From: UMGS1532 sp045594795
GTDB taxonomy: Bacteria; Bacillota; Clostridia; Oscillospirales; Acutalibacteraceae
DNA length: 49,722 bases
Assembly: GCA_045594795.1 (NCBI GenBank)
Contig: JAZNZF010000030.1
Location: forward strand, 1-49,722
Direction of reading: 5' to 3'
Below the pieces are notes generated by a model. That model was not told where the DNA came from, did not search any database, and saw only the letters and a list, made by a program, of their open reading frames with translations. The first letter of the stretch is position 1. Each line of letters begins with the position of its first letter. Shown here one piece after another: positions 23,212 to 32,250 of this stretch. Made by a program: the position numbers and the translations under genes.

Positions 23212-24579
23212 TTAGTTTTTAAGGCTGTGCATAGGGGCTGGGATTCTACCGCCGCGCTTAATCATTTTTAAAGGAGATTCTTGGCTTACCTTCATAACAG
23301 GTCCGCTGCCAAGTAGGCCACCGAACGAGAGTTCCTCGCCCACCTTTTTGCCAATGGCAGGTATAACCCTTACCGCCGTGGTCTTGCAGTTTACCATTCC
23401 GATTGCCGCCTCGTCGGCAATAATTGCCGAGATAACCTCGTCGGGTGTGTCACCCGGAATATTTATCATATCAAGACCAACCGAGCAGACAGCCGTCATA
23501 GCCTCTAACTTCTCAATAGTAAGTGCGCCCGAACGGGAAGCCGCTATCATACCTGCATCCTCGGTAACCGGAATGAATGCACCCGAAAGACCGCCCACGT
23601 GCGAGGACGCCATAACGCCGCCCTTTTTAACCGCATCGTTAAGCATAGCCAGTGCCGCTGTAGTACCACAGCTACCTACCGATGAAAGTCCAATTTCCTC
23701 TAAAATATGTGCTACCGAGTCGCCAACAGCGGGGGTGGGTGCTAAGGATAAATCAACTATGCCAAAAGGAACGCCAAGCCTTTTGCTTGCCTCCCCGCCC
23801 ACAAGCTGACCCATACGCGTAATTTTAAATGCGGTGCGTTTTATAAGGTCGGCAACCTCGGTAAGATTAATGTCGTCGCCCGCCTTAGCTAATGCGGCGC
23901 GAACAACACCAGGGCCAGAAACACCAACATTAATAACACAATCAGGCTCACCTACGCCGTGAAATGCACCCGCCATAAAGGGATTATCCTCGGGTGCGTT
24001 ACAGAACACAACAAGCTTTGCAGCACCTATACAATCGTTGTCGCGAGTTAGCTCGGCCGCTTTTTTTACAGCGCCACCCATTAGCGCTACTGCATCCATA
24101 TTAATACCCGACTTAGTAGAGCCGATATTAACCGACGAGCAGATATGCTCGGTTTCGGCAAGGGCTCTTGGTATAGACTCTATTAGTTCCCTATCACCTG
24201 CAGAAAAACCCTTGTGAACGAGAGCCGAGTAACCGCCAATAAAGTTTACACCAACCTTTTTTGCCGCGCGCTCTAAAGCATAAGCAAACCTTACGGGGTC
24301 TTTATTTTCACAAGCGGCGGTTAAAATAGCAATAGGTGTAACCGATATTCTTTTATTGATAATAGGAATACCCAAATTGCTCTCTATTTCCTTACAAACA
24401 GGCACAAGATTTTCTGCTTTTTTTACTATTTTATCGTAAACCTTTTCGCAGGCCTTATCGATATCCGAGTCGGCACAGTCAAGCAAGGATATACCCATAG
24501 TAACGGTACGTATATCCAAATGCTCTTGCTCTATCATTGCGATGGTTTCTAAAATATCGTTAGTATTAATTAAACCCAT
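23212..24579 (-). CDS. UPF0210 / DUF711 (PFL-family) protein
   Basis: A 455-residue cytoplasmic protein of the widespread UPF0210 family, related to pyruvate formate-lyase-like folds but without demonstrated activity. Recognisable parts include LETIAMIEQEHLDIRTVTMGISL at the N-terminus, NVGVSGPGVVRAAL and the glycine-rich C-terminal GGLLGSGPVMKVS. No glycyl-radical motif is evident. It starts 11 bp after the ACT-domain gene, its conserved partner in Firmicutes and archaea. AAGGGG precedes the ATG. Confidence 0.93.
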   Translation of the reverse strand: MGLINTNDILETIAMIEQEHLDIRTVTMGISLLDCADSDIDKACEKVYDKIVKKAENLVPVCKEIESNLGIPIINKRISVTPIAILTAACENKDPVRFAYALERAAKKVGVNFIGGYSALVHKGFSAGDRELIESIPRALAETEHICSSVNIGSTKSGINMDAVALMGGAVKKAAELTRDNDCIGAAKLVVFCNAPEDNPFMAGAFHGVGEPDCVINVGVSGPGVVRAALAKAGDDINLTEVADLIKRTAFKITRMGQLVGGEASKRLGVPFGIVDLSLAPTPAVGDSVAHILEEIGLSSVGSCGTTAALAMLNDAVKKGGVMASSHVGGLSGAFIPVTEDAGMIAASRSGALTIEKLEAMTAVCSVGLDMINIPGDTPDEVISAIIADEAAIGMVNCKTTAVRVIPAIGKKVGEELSFGGLLGSGPVMKVSQESPLKMIKRGGRIPAPMHSLKN

Positions 24580-24590
24580 AACTTAACCCC

Positions 24591-24860
24591 TTAAATTCTA
24601 TGCATTGAATTAAAAATATCCTCGTGCATAACGTGCACAACCAAGCCCTTTTCCTTGCCACGCTCTTTTAATTCATCAGCAAACTTACCAAAAGGAACGG
24701 TTATTTTATCAACATCGCAAATCATTATCATACAGAACATATCCTGTAAAACGGTTTGCGATACCTCGTTTACGTTAGCGCCGTATTTTGCGCACTCGCC
24801 CGAAATAGAAGCAAGTATACCAACCATATCCTTACCAACAACTGTAATTACAGCCTTCAT
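24591..24860 (-). CDS. Small ACT-domain protein (UPF0237)
   Basis: This 89-residue single ACT domain begins MKAVITVVGKDMVGILASIS, the typical start of amino-acid-binding ACT modules, and is always small and stand-alone in this family. I chose the ATG at 24860, with GGAGGT 7 bases upstream; a GTG five codons earlier lies inside that site. It is co-transcribed with the UPF0210 gene, suggesting that it senses a ligand for the partner. Confidence 0.93.
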   Translation of the reverse strand: MKAVITVVGKDMVGILASISGECAKYGANVNEVSQTVLQDMFCMIMICDVDKITVPFGKFADELKERGKEKGLVVHVMHEDIFNSMHRI

Positions 24861-24941
24861 TTTATGTACCTCCACAAAGTATTTACAAAAATTCTAAATA
24901 CTATTGTAACACAAACTATTCCGTTTTGCACTATTTTATGT

Positions 24942-25026
24942 TATAATAATGGAAAAAAGTTAGGCGAAACGGTCCTGTTTCGCAACGAAATCTATATTTT
25001 GTGACAAATTTTCACTAAAATTTGTC
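24942..25026 (+). promoter_or_regulatory. Promoter -10 box and two leader hairpins upstream of ispE
   Basis: TATAAT lies at 24942-24947, with only a poor -35 box (TTCCGT, 17 bp upstream). The leader then carries GCGAAAC/GTTTCGC around 6 bases (24964-24983) and a perfect 10-bp hairpin, GACAAATTTT/AAAATTTGTC with loop CACT (25003-25026), followed by CTTTT. The ispE start is 68 bases further on. I recognise no known riboswitch class. Confidence 0.5.
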
Positions 25027-25093
25027 CTTTTCCATTGGAATGAGTGTAGTGCAAAATTAAACATTGTAATAAAAATTTTTTAGGAGTTTTTTA

Positions 25094-25951
25094 ATGAAGG
25101 TTACGGCTTTAGCTTATGCAAAACTCAACTTAACCCTCGACGTTTTAGAAAAACGTCCTGATGGCTATCATAATATCGAGTCGGTTTTTCAGTCGGTTTC
25201 ACTTTTCGACGAGCTGGAAATTGCACGCTGTGACAAGGGTATTTTAGTGCACACCGACAGTGCAATTTCTACCGAAGATAATATTTGCTATAAAGCCGCC
25301 ACGCTGTTTTTCAGTGAAAGTGGCATAAACGGCGGCGCAGAAATCCGCCTTAAAAAGAACATACCCATTGCCGCAGGCTTGGGTGGTGGCAGTACAGACG
25401 GCGCCGCAACCCTAAAGGCACTTAACACGCTTTATGGCAACCCATTATCCGAAAAGCTGCTACTTGATTTTTCGGCAAGGCTTGGCGCAGACGTTCCTTT
25501 TTGCCTTTTTGGTGGAACTGCACACGCTGTTGGCATTGGCGAAAAACTAATAAAGCTACCAGACCTACCCGACTGCGACATTATTATTATTAAAAACGCC
25601 CAAAAGCCCTCCACCGCTGAGCTGTACCGCAGGCTTGACGAGTGCGAAATTCCTAATCACCCCGACACCGCCGCCGCTGTTTTGGCAATAGAACAAGGCA
25701 ACCTTAAAGAAGCCTGCCTTAACTTTTCTAACGTATTTTCTTATGCTTGGGGCAACAGCCTAAAATCTATAGAAAACGATTTAACGCGCGAGGGCGCTTA
25801 CCTTTCTTGCCTTTCGGGTAGTGGTCCCTCGGTTTACGGCATATTCCAAAAAGGAACAGGCGAAAAAGCATTTAAAAACCTTAAAAAAATATATACCGAC
25901 ATCTACCTTTGCGCGCCAAAAAGCAGCCCAGGTGTAGAAATTATTGAATAA
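25094..25951 (+). CDS. ispE: 4-diphosphocytidyl-2-C-methyl-D-erythritol kinase
   Basis: IspE is the GHMP kinase of the MEP isoprenoid pathway. The 285-residue protein has AYAKLNLTLDVLEKRPDGYH at the N-terminus, the ATP-binding PIAAGLGGGSTDGAATL (about 94-110), LGADVPFCLFGGTA and the late SCLSGSGPSVYGIF motif. AGGAG lies 7 bases upstream of the ATG. A long leader with hairpins precedes it. Confidence 0.97.
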   Translation: MKVTALAYAKLNLTLDVLEKRPDGYHNIESVFQSVSLFDELEIARCDKGILVHTDSAISTEDNICYKAATLFFSESGINGGAEIRLKKNIPIAAGLGGGSTDGAATLKALNTLYGNPLSEKLLLDFSARLGADVPFCLFGGTAHAVGIGEKLIKLPDLPDCDIIIIKNAQKPSTAELYRRLDECEIPNHPDTAAAVLAIEQGNLKEACLNFSNVFSYAWGNSLKSIENDLTREGAYLSCLSGSGPSVYGIFQKGTGEKAFKNLKKIYTDIYLCAPKSSPGVEIIE

Positions 25952-26024
25952 TCCCTACCCTTTTTGCCAATAATCCTACCAACAACTATTACATAAAAAA
26001 TGGAATAAAGAAAGGTAGGTCTTT

Positions 26025-26630
26025 ATGACGGCAAAAAAACGATTCGAGTTATCCATTATATTAGGTCTTATATTCTCATTGCTTTTATCCTTTACTGGCT
26101 TTGACGCAAGCTGCAGCGAAATTAAACGCGAGGTTTTAAGACTGCACGTACTTGCAAATTCTGATAGCGATGCCGACCAACAGCTAAAACTTTTGGTACG
26201 CGAAACGGTATTGGCGCAAAGCGAGGAAGTTTTTTCGCACAGCAAGAATAAAAGCGAGGCTATGCTTTCGGCAAAAAACAGTCTGCCAAAAATAGTAAGT
26301 GCCGCGCAAAAAACGGTTTATGACAACGGCTACCGCTACACCGTTACAGGTGAGGTCTCAAAAAGCTATTTCCCAACTAAAGAGTATGATAACTTTACCC
26401 TGCCCGCAGGCTATTACGATGCTGTGCGTATTAAAATAGGTAAAGCCGAGGGTAAAAACTGGTGGTGCGTACTGTTCCCCGAGGTCTGCTTAAGTGCTAG
26501 TGCCGACCTTGGCGAAACCTTAAGTACTACAAGCACCGACACGGTTAAAAATCCACAGAACTACAAGGTGCGTTTTAAAGTGGTAGAGCTTATCTCTGTT
26601 GCGCGCCAAAAAATAAATTCGTGGTTTTAG
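26025..26630 (+). CDS. spoIIR: Stage II sporulation protein R (SpoIIR)
   Basis: SpoIIR is made in the forespore, secreted into the intermembrane space, and triggers SpoIIGA to process pro-sigma-E in the mother cell. The 201-residue protein has an N-terminal signal/anchor (IILGLIFSLLLSF), the conserved REVLRLHVLANSDSDADQQLKL segment, the middle FPTKEYDNFTLPAGYYDAVRIKIG, and GKNWWCVLFPEVC, all typical. GAAAGGTAGGT precedes the ATG. Linkage with ispE may be only positional. Confidence 0.95.
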   Translation: MTAKKRFELSIILGLIFSLLLSFTGFDASCSEIKREVLRLHVLANSDSDADQQLKLLVRETVLAQSEEVFSHSKNKSEAMLSAKNSLPKIVSAAQKTVYDNGYRYTVTGEVSKSYFPTKEYDNFTLPAGYYDAVRIKIGKAEGKNWWCVLFPEVCLSASADLGETLSTTSTDTVKNPQNYKVRFKVVELISVARQKINSWF

Positions 26631-26640
26631 AAAAAATATC

Positions 26641-26669
26641 TTGCATTTTAAAAAATAGTGTGATATAAT
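26641..26669 (+). promoter_or_regulatory. Promoter of rpmE
   Basis: TTGCAT (26641-26646) and TATAAT (26664-26669) are 17 bp apart. They begin 10 bp after the spoIIR stop, so rpmE is transcribed independently. Confidence 0.85.
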
Positions 26670-26709
26670 CGGTTTGTTATCAAGGATTCTTAGAAAAGGA
26701 GTGACAGTT

Positions 26710-26913
26710 GTGAAAGAAGGAATTCATCCGCAGTATGAAACTGTAACAGTAAAATGTGCTTGCGGTGCCGAGTTTGAGACACGTTCTACTAAAAAAGACA
26801 TCAAGTTAGATATTTGTTCAAAATGTCATCCGTTCTTCACCGGCAAACAAAAGCTGGTTGACTCCGGCGGTCGTGTTGATAGGTTCAACAAACGCATGGG
26901 CGTTAGCAAGTAA
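26710..26913 (+). CDS. rpmE: 50S ribosomal protein L31 (zinc form)
   Basis: The 67-residue protein starts with KEGIHPQYETVTVKC, the usual L31 N-terminus, and has CAC and CSKC cysteine pairs (C16, C18, C37, C40) that bind zinc, so this is the C+ form. HPFFTGKQKLVDSGGRVDRF is characteristic. I chose the GTG at 26710 with AAAGGAG 8 bases upstream; the frame stays open 12 codons further but that extension is not seen in the family. Confidence 0.96.
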   Translation: MKEGIHPQYETVTVKCACGAEFETRSTKKDIKLDICSKCHPFFTGKQKLVDSGGRVDRFNKRMGVSK

Positions 26914-26921
26914 TTTTAAGT

Positions 26922-26956
26922 CGCAGTTGCTATAAATTAGTAACTGCGGTTTTTTA
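26922..26956 (+). terminator. Terminator of rpmE
   Basis: CGCAGTTGCT pairs with AGTAACTGCG (one G-U) around a 7-base loop, then six T. Confidence 0.9.
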
Positions 26957-27238
26957 TTTAGTCAAATTATTTAAACCTTCCACCAGATTTTGAAACAAGG
27001 ATTCTTCGCTGTGCTTGTGTTAAAATACTCGTGAATCCACAAAGGATTCACTGCGTTTTTGCCGTGCACACCGAAAAAATCCTTATTGTTTACAAAATTC
27101 TGCGACCTCAAACAATGGTTTTTTATGTGAGTTTTGGTCAAGTGGAATTTCTTAAAGCTCTCCATTACAGCTGGTTCAGGTTTAAATACTTTGACCTATG
27201 TTAAACCTCAAGGCCATATATGAAAGGTAGGTGTAGGT
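26957..27238. other. Intergenic region with a small doubtful frame and a hairpin
   Basis: I see no convincing gene in these 280 bp. A minus-strand frame at 26971-27165 (64 codons, rich in Asn, Lys, Phe and Trp, ending in a KIWWKV motif) has no ribosome binding site and no recognised family. A perfect 8-bp hairpin (GTGAATCC/GGATTCAC, 27031-27051) followed by TGCGTTTTT lies inside it. This may be a degenerate repeat or gene remnant. Confidence 0.4.
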
Positions 27239-27865
27239 ATGCAAAGCTATAAAACCGTAAGAAATAAAGCTAAAGCCGAGCTTATAGAAAAGCGTTCGCG
27301 CTTTATAGCACAGGTGTTCCCTATAAAAGACGAGCAGGAGGCTTTATCTTTAATCGCTGCTGCAAAAAAAGAATATTGGGATGCGCGCCACAACGTGTAC
27401 GCCTACATTCTGCGCGAGGGTGGTATCTGCCGTTATACCGACGATGGTGAACCTTCGGGTACCGCAGGTGTTCCGGTGCTTGACGTACTGAAAAAACGTG
27501 GTATTACCGATTGCCTCACAATAGTTACAAGGTATTTTGGCGGCGTGCTTTTGGGTACAGGCGGACTTGTACGCGCCTACTCGGGTGCTACTTCTTTAGG
27601 TCTTGATGCGGCGGGCGTAGTTTTAGCGCACCCTTGCACGCTTTTCTCTATAGACTGCCCCTACCCCGATTACGAGCAACTGCTTCGCCTTTGTGACGAG
27701 CAGGAAGTAAGTGTAGATTCGACCGATTTTTTAGACTCCGTAACCCTTAACCTGCTTATTAAAACCGAGGGGTTTGAGGACTTTAAGCTAAAACTTACCG
27801 ACAAATTCAGCGGAAGGCTAACCGCTAAAGCAAAGGGTGAAAAATACGGCTTTTTTGACGAATAA
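27239..27865 (+). CDS. yigZ: YigZ/IMPACT-family protein
   Basis: The 208-residue protein has the UPF0029/IMPACT N-terminal domain with EKRSRFIAQVFPI, DARHNVYAYIL, YTDDGEPSGTAGVPVLDVL and TRYFGGVLLGTGGLVRAYS, followed by the usual ferredoxin-like C-terminal domain. Eukaryotic IMPACT tunes GCN2 and translation; the bacterial role is not established. AAAGGTAGG precedes the ATG. It lies ahead of dgt with a 90-bp AT-rich gap. Confidence 0.93.
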   Translation: MQSYKTVRNKAKAELIEKRSRFIAQVFPIKDEQEALSLIAAAKKEYWDARHNVYAYILREGGICRYTDDGEPSGTAGVPVLDVLKKRGITDCLTIVTRYFGGVLLGTGGLVRAYSGATSLGLDAAGVVLAHPCTLFSIDCPYPDYEQLLRLCDEQEVSVDSTDFLDSVTLNLLIKTEGFEDFKLKLTDKFSGRLTAKAKGEKYGFFDE

Positions 27866-27955
27866 TAAATTTTAAAAAAAGTTTTTAAAAAATAAAGGGT
27901 TTTTTGTTATTTTTGCGTATATATTATTAAAGACCTTTAAAGGAGTGCAAATCGA

Positions 27956-28951
27956 GTGGACAACATTCGCAAGAGAAGTGAACAAAACGAGCATCTAATA
28001 CTATCCCCTGTTGCCTCGTTTAGTGATAGCGCAACAAGACAGCGCAAAGAGAACAAGTGTGACATTCGCACCGAGTTTCAGCGCGACCGCGACCGTATTA
28101 TCCACAGCAGTTCTTTTAGACGTCTTAAGCATAAAACTCAGGTGTTCCTCTCCCCCGAGGGTGACCATTACAGAACAAGGCTTACCCACACCTTAGAGGT
28201 TGCACAAATCTCGCGCACGGTAGCCCGAGCCCTTCGGCTTAACGAGGATTTAACCGAGGCTATTGCTTTAGGTCACGACCTTGGGCACACACCCTTTGGG
28301 CACGCAGGCGAGCGCGCTTTGGACAAGCTTATCGATGGCGGTTTTAAACACTATATGCAAAGCGTTAGGGTTTGCACTAAATTAGAAAAGCAGGGCAAGG
28401 GTCTTAACCTTACCGACCAAACCCTCGACGGTATTATGTGCCACACAAAAGGCACCCCCGCTAAAACTTTAGAGGGGCGCATTGTAAGGCTTTGCGACCA
28501 GATTGCATACATCAACCACGATATCGACGATGCGGTTCGCGGCGGAATTATTAAACCAAACGACATACCAAAAGAGATTCGCGCACAGTTTGGTGACAGC
28601 AAAAGCGCACGTATTGATAAAATGGTATCCTCAATAATCACCAACAGCAAAAACGATATAATAATGGCAGACGAGGATATGGCTTATTTTAATAAACTGC
28701 ATAACTTCCTTTTTGAAAGGGTTTATCTTAACTTTGCCGCCAAAGCCGAAGAAACAAAGGTAGACGGCATTATCGGCGGTATCTTTGCATACCTTGTTAA
28801 AAACCCGCAGGCAATGCCAAAAAAATATGCGCGCGTTGTGGGTAGCGAGGGTATAGAGCGCGCAGTTACAGACTACATAGCAGGTATGACAGATACCTTT
28901 GCAATTAAATTTTACGAGGATATCTACATTCCAAAATCTTGGAATATTTAA
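27956..28951 (+). CDS. dgt: Deoxyguanosinetriphosphate triphosphohydrolase-like protein
   Basis: This HD-domain enzyme splits dNTPs into deoxynucleoside and triphosphate. The 331-residue protein has RDRDRIIHSSSFRRLKHKTQVF, the His in THTLEVAQISR, the HD pair in GHDLGHTPFGHAG and DQIAYINHDIDD. It starts at a GTG with AAAGGAG about 10 bases upstream. A dgt gene directly before dnaG is common in Clostridia and links dNTP control to replication. Confidence 0.93.
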   Translation: MDNIRKRSEQNEHLILSPVASFSDSATRQRKENKCDIRTEFQRDRDRIIHSSSFRRLKHKTQVFLSPEGDHYRTRLTHTLEVAQISRTVARALRLNEDLTEAIALGHDLGHTPFGHAGERALDKLIDGGFKHYMQSVRVCTKLEKQGKGLNLTDQTLDGIMCHTKGTPAKTLEGRIVRLCDQIAYINHDIDDAVRGGIIKPNDIPKEIRAQFGDSKSARIDKMVSSIITNSKNDIIMADEDMAYFNKLHNFLFERVYLNFAAKAEETKVDGIIGGIFAYLVKNPQAMPKKYARVVGSEGIERAVTDYIAGMTDTFAIKFYEDIYIPKSWNI

Positions 28952-28992
28952 AACGAAACATAAATTCAAAAAACAAGAAAGGAGATAAAGTT

Positions 28993-30765
28993 ATGCCATC
29001 AGTACCCGATGAGTTTTTGGCAGAGGTTAATAGCAGAACAGATATTGGCGACCTGATTTCAAGCTACGTACAACTAAAGCCGCGCGGCAACCGTATGGTA
29101 GGACTTTGCCCCTTTCATAACGAAAAAACGGGTTCGTTTACGGTGTTTTTAGACACCAACTCCTATTACTGTTTTGGTTGCGGTGCAGGTGGCGGACCTG
29201 TAACCTTTGTGCGACAGATTGAGAATTTAGACTTTTTTGAGTCGGTTAAACTACTTGCCGACCGCGCGGGTCTTCAAATGCCAACCGATAGCTACGACGA
29301 CAGCTATGCCAAGCTAAAGCGTCGACTTTACGAAATCAATCGCGAAACGGCGCGCTTTTACCACAACTATCTATTAAGTGAGGGCGGCAAGCCCATTTTA
29401 AACTACTTTTTATCGCGCGGGCTTACACCTGCCACCATACGCAAGTTTGGGCTTGGTGCATCGCCTAACGAGTGGGACGGGCTTATCCGTCACCTAAGGG
29501 CTAAAGGCTTTCGCGAAGACGAAATGCTTAGCGCAAACGTTATAATGCGTGGCTCTCGCGGTGGTTTTTACGATAGGTTTAGAAATCGCGCTATGTTCCC
29601 TATTATTGACCTACGCGGTAACGTTATTGCCTTTGGCGGCAGAGCGTTGCCAGGTGAGGATAAAAAAGGCGCTAAATACATAAACACAAGCGACACGCCA
29701 ATTTTCAAAAAAAGCCAAAATTTGTATGCCTTAAATATTGCAAAAAGCAACTGTGCAAAGCGGATAATATTAGCAGAAGGCTACATGGATGTTATTGCCC
29801 TGCATCAAGCAGGCATCACAAACGCGGTGGCGGCGCTTGGCACGGCGTTTACCGAAGAACACGCCTCCTTGCTGTCACGCTACACCTCCGAAATTGTGCT
29901 AACGCTTGATTCGGACGCGGCGGGCAGGCAGGCTACTGAAAGGGCAATTAAAATACTTTCGGCAACTGGAATTCCCGTAAGGGTGCTTAACATTCCCGAC
30001 GGCAAGGACCCCGACGAATTTATTAAAAAGCACGGCAAAAACGCGGCGGCGGCGTTCAGAGATTTGCTCGAAGCATCAATGAACAGTATAGAATACAAAA
30101 TTATTGAGGCGGCCGACGGAATAGATATTAACACCGATTCGGGACGGCTTGAATACCTAAAGCGCTGTGCGGTGCTGTTAGGCGAGCTGCGCGATGATAT
30201 TGCGGTTGACCTATACGCCGGCAGACTTTCCGAGAGATTTAAAATTTCAAAAGATGCCATACTTTCACAAATACGGCAAACGGCTTTTAAATCGCGACGG
30301 AGAGAAGGTCAAAAAAAATTGAAAGAAATAATCAAACCCAAGTACGACACGCACGATGTAAACCCTGAGAGGCAAAAGCATCTGCGCGCCGCTACAGCAG
30401 AGGAAAAGATTATTTCAATACTTATATACAGTCCCGACCTTTTAAATAAAGCAGAGCAAAGCATCAGTAGTGATAGTTTTATTACAAGCTTTAATCGCAG
30501 AGTGTTCGAAAGGCTGTCAGAGGTTATTCACGGCGGACAGAACTTCGATGTATCTTTGCTTTCGGGTGATTTCACACCCGCCGAATGTGGCAGGGTGGCA
30601 GAGTATCAAAACAGAATTATAAAAAGCGAAAACGCTGAGGCGGAGCTTCGCGATTGTATAAATGTTTTGCTACAGGAAAATATAAATCAAAGCACGGCAG
30701 AAAAAGATATATCCGATGACGAGTGGGCAAGGAATATCAAAAAAATTGCCGATAACAAAAAGTGA
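28993..30765 (+). CDS. dnaG: DNA primase
   Basis: DnaG makes RNA primers at the replication fork. From the ATG at 28993, eight bases after GGAG, it has 590 residues. The zinc-ribbon reads LCPFHNEKTGSF...YYCFGCGAGG (about 37-65). The Toprim core has LAEGYMDVIALHQAG and LDSDAAGRQA. The C-terminal region (about 460-590) is the DnaB-binding part. A frame extending 18 codons upstream overlaps dgt and is not needed. It overlaps the rpoD leader. Confidence 0.97.
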   Translation: MPSVPDEFLAEVNSRTDIGDLISSYVQLKPRGNRMVGLCPFHNEKTGSFTVFLDTNSYYCFGCGAGGGPVTFVRQIENLDFFESVKLLADRAGLQMPTDSYDDSYAKLKRRLYEINRETARFYHNYLLSEGGKPILNYFLSRGLTPATIRKFGLGASPNEWDGLIRHLRAKGFREDEMLSANVIMRGSRGGFYDRFRNRAMFPIIDLRGNVIAFGGRALPGEDKKGAKYINTSDTPIFKKSQNLYALNIAKSNCAKRIILAEGYMDVIALHQAGITNAVAALGTAFTEEHASLLSRYTSEIVLTLDSDAAGRQATERAIKILSATGIPVRVLNIPDGKDPDEFIKKHGKNAAAAFRDLLEASMNSIEYKIIEAADGIDINTDSGRLEYLKRCAVLLGELRDDIAVDLYAGRLSERFKISKDAILSQIRQTAFKSRRREGQKKLKEIIKPKYDTHDVNPERQKHLRAATAEEKIISILIYSPDLLNKAEQSISSDSFITSFNRRVFERLSEVIHGGQNFDVSLLSGDFTPAECGRVAEYQNRIIKSENAEAELRDCINVLLQENINQSTAEKDISDDEWARNIKKIADNKK

Positions 30766-30776
30766 GGTTAATGAAT

Positions 30777-31823
30777 ATGGAAAAGAAAAATGCAGAGGTT
30801 TTAGATAACCGTTTAGATAATATTAAAGAGCCTACCGCCAAAGACCTTGACGATGAAGAGCTTGAAATGTTTGCCGAGGACTTAGATGCCCTTGGCGAAG
30901 AGGCACCCCTTCTTGATATCGATTTTGAAGATGGCAACGAAGAGGCACGAAAAATAGAAGAGCTTGAAACCGAAAGCGCCGAAGAAACAGGTGACATTGT
31001 CTCTCTTGACGACCCCGTTAAAGTCTACTTAAAAGAAATAGGTAGGGTGCCTTTACTTTCGAGTGACGAGGAGGTAGAGCTTGCGGTACTTATAAGTGAC
31101 GGTAACGAGTTTGCTAAAAAGCGTCTTACCGAGGCTAACCTGCGCTTAGTTGTTAGTATAGCAAAGCGTTACGTTGGTAGGGGTATGCATTTTCTCGACC
31201 TTATTCAAGAGGGTAACGTTGGTCTTATAAAAGCGGTTGAAAAGTTCGACCACTCTAAAGGCTTTAAATTCTCTACCTATGCTACTTGGTGGATTAGACA
31301 GGCTATAACCCGTGCTATTGCCGACCAAGCAAGAACCATTCGTATACCTGTGCATATGGTTGAAACCATTAACCGCCTAAAAAAAGTTCAAAGTCAGCTT
31401 CTGCACGAAAGCGGTAAAGAGCCTACCGAGGAAATGATAGCCGAAAAAATGGAATTATCGGTAGAGCGTGTGCGCGAAATTATGCGCGTTGCCCAAGAGC
31501 CTGTTTCTATGGAAACACCAATAGGTCCCGAGGAAGACAGCAGACTTATGGACTTTATTCGCGACGAGGACGCCTTAGCTCCCGACGATGCCGCACTTAA
31601 ATCAATTACTAACGAAGACATTGATGCCGTTCTTAAAACCCTTCTACCCCGTGAAGAGCAGGTTATCCGTCTGCGCTTTGGCTTGCAAGACGGTCGTTGC
31701 CACACACTCGAAGAAGTAGGCTCGAAATTCGAGGTTACCAGAGAACGTATAAGACAGATTGAAGCAAAAGCACTTAGAAAACTGCGTCACCCCGTACGCA
31801 GCAATAAATTTAAGGACAGGTAG
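30777..31823 (+). CDS. rpoD: Primary sigma factor (RpoD/SigA)
   Basis: The housekeeping sigma factor directs RNA polymerase to TTGACA/TATAAT promoters, which this window uses throughout. The 348-residue protein has an acidic N-terminus (about 1-75), region 1.2 (DPVKVYLKEIGRVPLL), region 2 (FLDLIQEGNVGLIKAVEKFD, YATWWIRQAITRAI), region 3, and region 4.2 (VTRERIRQIEAKALRKLRHP). I chose the ATG at 30777 because GAGG is 9 bases upstream; the ATG two codons earlier is only 3 bases away. dnaG-rpoD adjacency is conserved. Confidence 0.97.
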   Translation: MEKKNAEVLDNRLDNIKEPTAKDLDDEELEMFAEDLDALGEEAPLLDIDFEDGNEEARKIEELETESAEETGDIVSLDDPVKVYLKEIGRVPLLSSDEEVELAVLISDGNEFAKKRLTEANLRLVVSIAKRYVGRGMHFLDLIQEGNVGLIKAVEKFDHSKGFKFSTYATWWIRQAITRAIADQARTIRIPVHMVETINRLKKVQSQLLHESGKEPTEEMIAEKMELSVERVREIMRVAQEPVSMETPIGPEEDSRLMDFIRDEDALAPDDAALKSITNEDIDAVLKTLLPREEQVIRLRFGLQDGRCHTLEEVGSKFEVTRERIRQIEAKALRKLRHPVRSNKFKDR

Positions 31824-31828
31824 GCTAT

Positions 31829-32200
31829 ATGCTACTTAATCTTGAAACCGATTACGCTATTAGAATTGTGCAATGCCTTGCAAAAAGCGGCAAGCTTGAC
31901 GCTAAAACCATAGCAACCAAAACAGGTGTTACCCCTAAGTTCACGCTTAAAATTCTGCACGGGCTTGTTTCGGCAGATATTGTAAAATCCTTTAAGGGTG
32001 CTTCGGGCGGTTATGCACTGGCACGTGAGCCTCGCGACATTACACTTTTAGAGGTTGTAGAGCAGGTGTACGGCACCCTCGAAGTAAGCCGTTGCAATGG
32101 TGAGGGTTGCACCCACCCCGACGGGCTTTGCAGCTTTCGTTCGGTGTTTGACGATGTGAGCTCATATATGCGCAAAAAATTTAGCGAAATAACCTTTTAG
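31829..32200 (+). CDS. Rrf2-family regulator with possible iron-sulfur cysteines
   Basis: The 123-residue protein has an N-terminal winged helix (LETDYAIRIVQCLA, then VTPKFTLKILHGLVSADIVKS, GASGGYAL) and a C-terminal cluster CNGEGCTHPDGLC, a C-x4-C-x6-C pattern close to the ligands of IscR/NsrR-type iron-sulfur sensors. It would sense redox state, NO or iron. It begins 5 bp after rpoD, an unusual seat for a regulator. The best local target would be the inverted repeat at 32199-32235, just after its own gene. Confidence 0.92.
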   Translation: MLLNLETDYAIRIVQCLAKSGKLDAKTIATKTGVTPKFTLKILHGLVSADIVKSFKGASGGYALAREPRDITLLEVVEQVYGTLEVSRCNGEGCTHPDGLCSFRSVFDDVSSYMRKKFSEITF

Positions 32201-32235
32201 TAATATTATAAAAGAACAGTTTAATATATATTACT
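32199..32235 (+). promoter_or_regulatory. Inverted repeat between the Rrf2 gene and the TSCPD gene
   Basis: AGTAATAT (32199-32206) and ATATTACT (32228-32235) form an exact inverted repeat around AT-rich DNA, 16 bp before the TSCPD start. It could be an operator or an mRNA stem. No T-run follows. Confidence 0.4.
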
Positions 32236-32250
32236 GTAGGAGAATATTAA

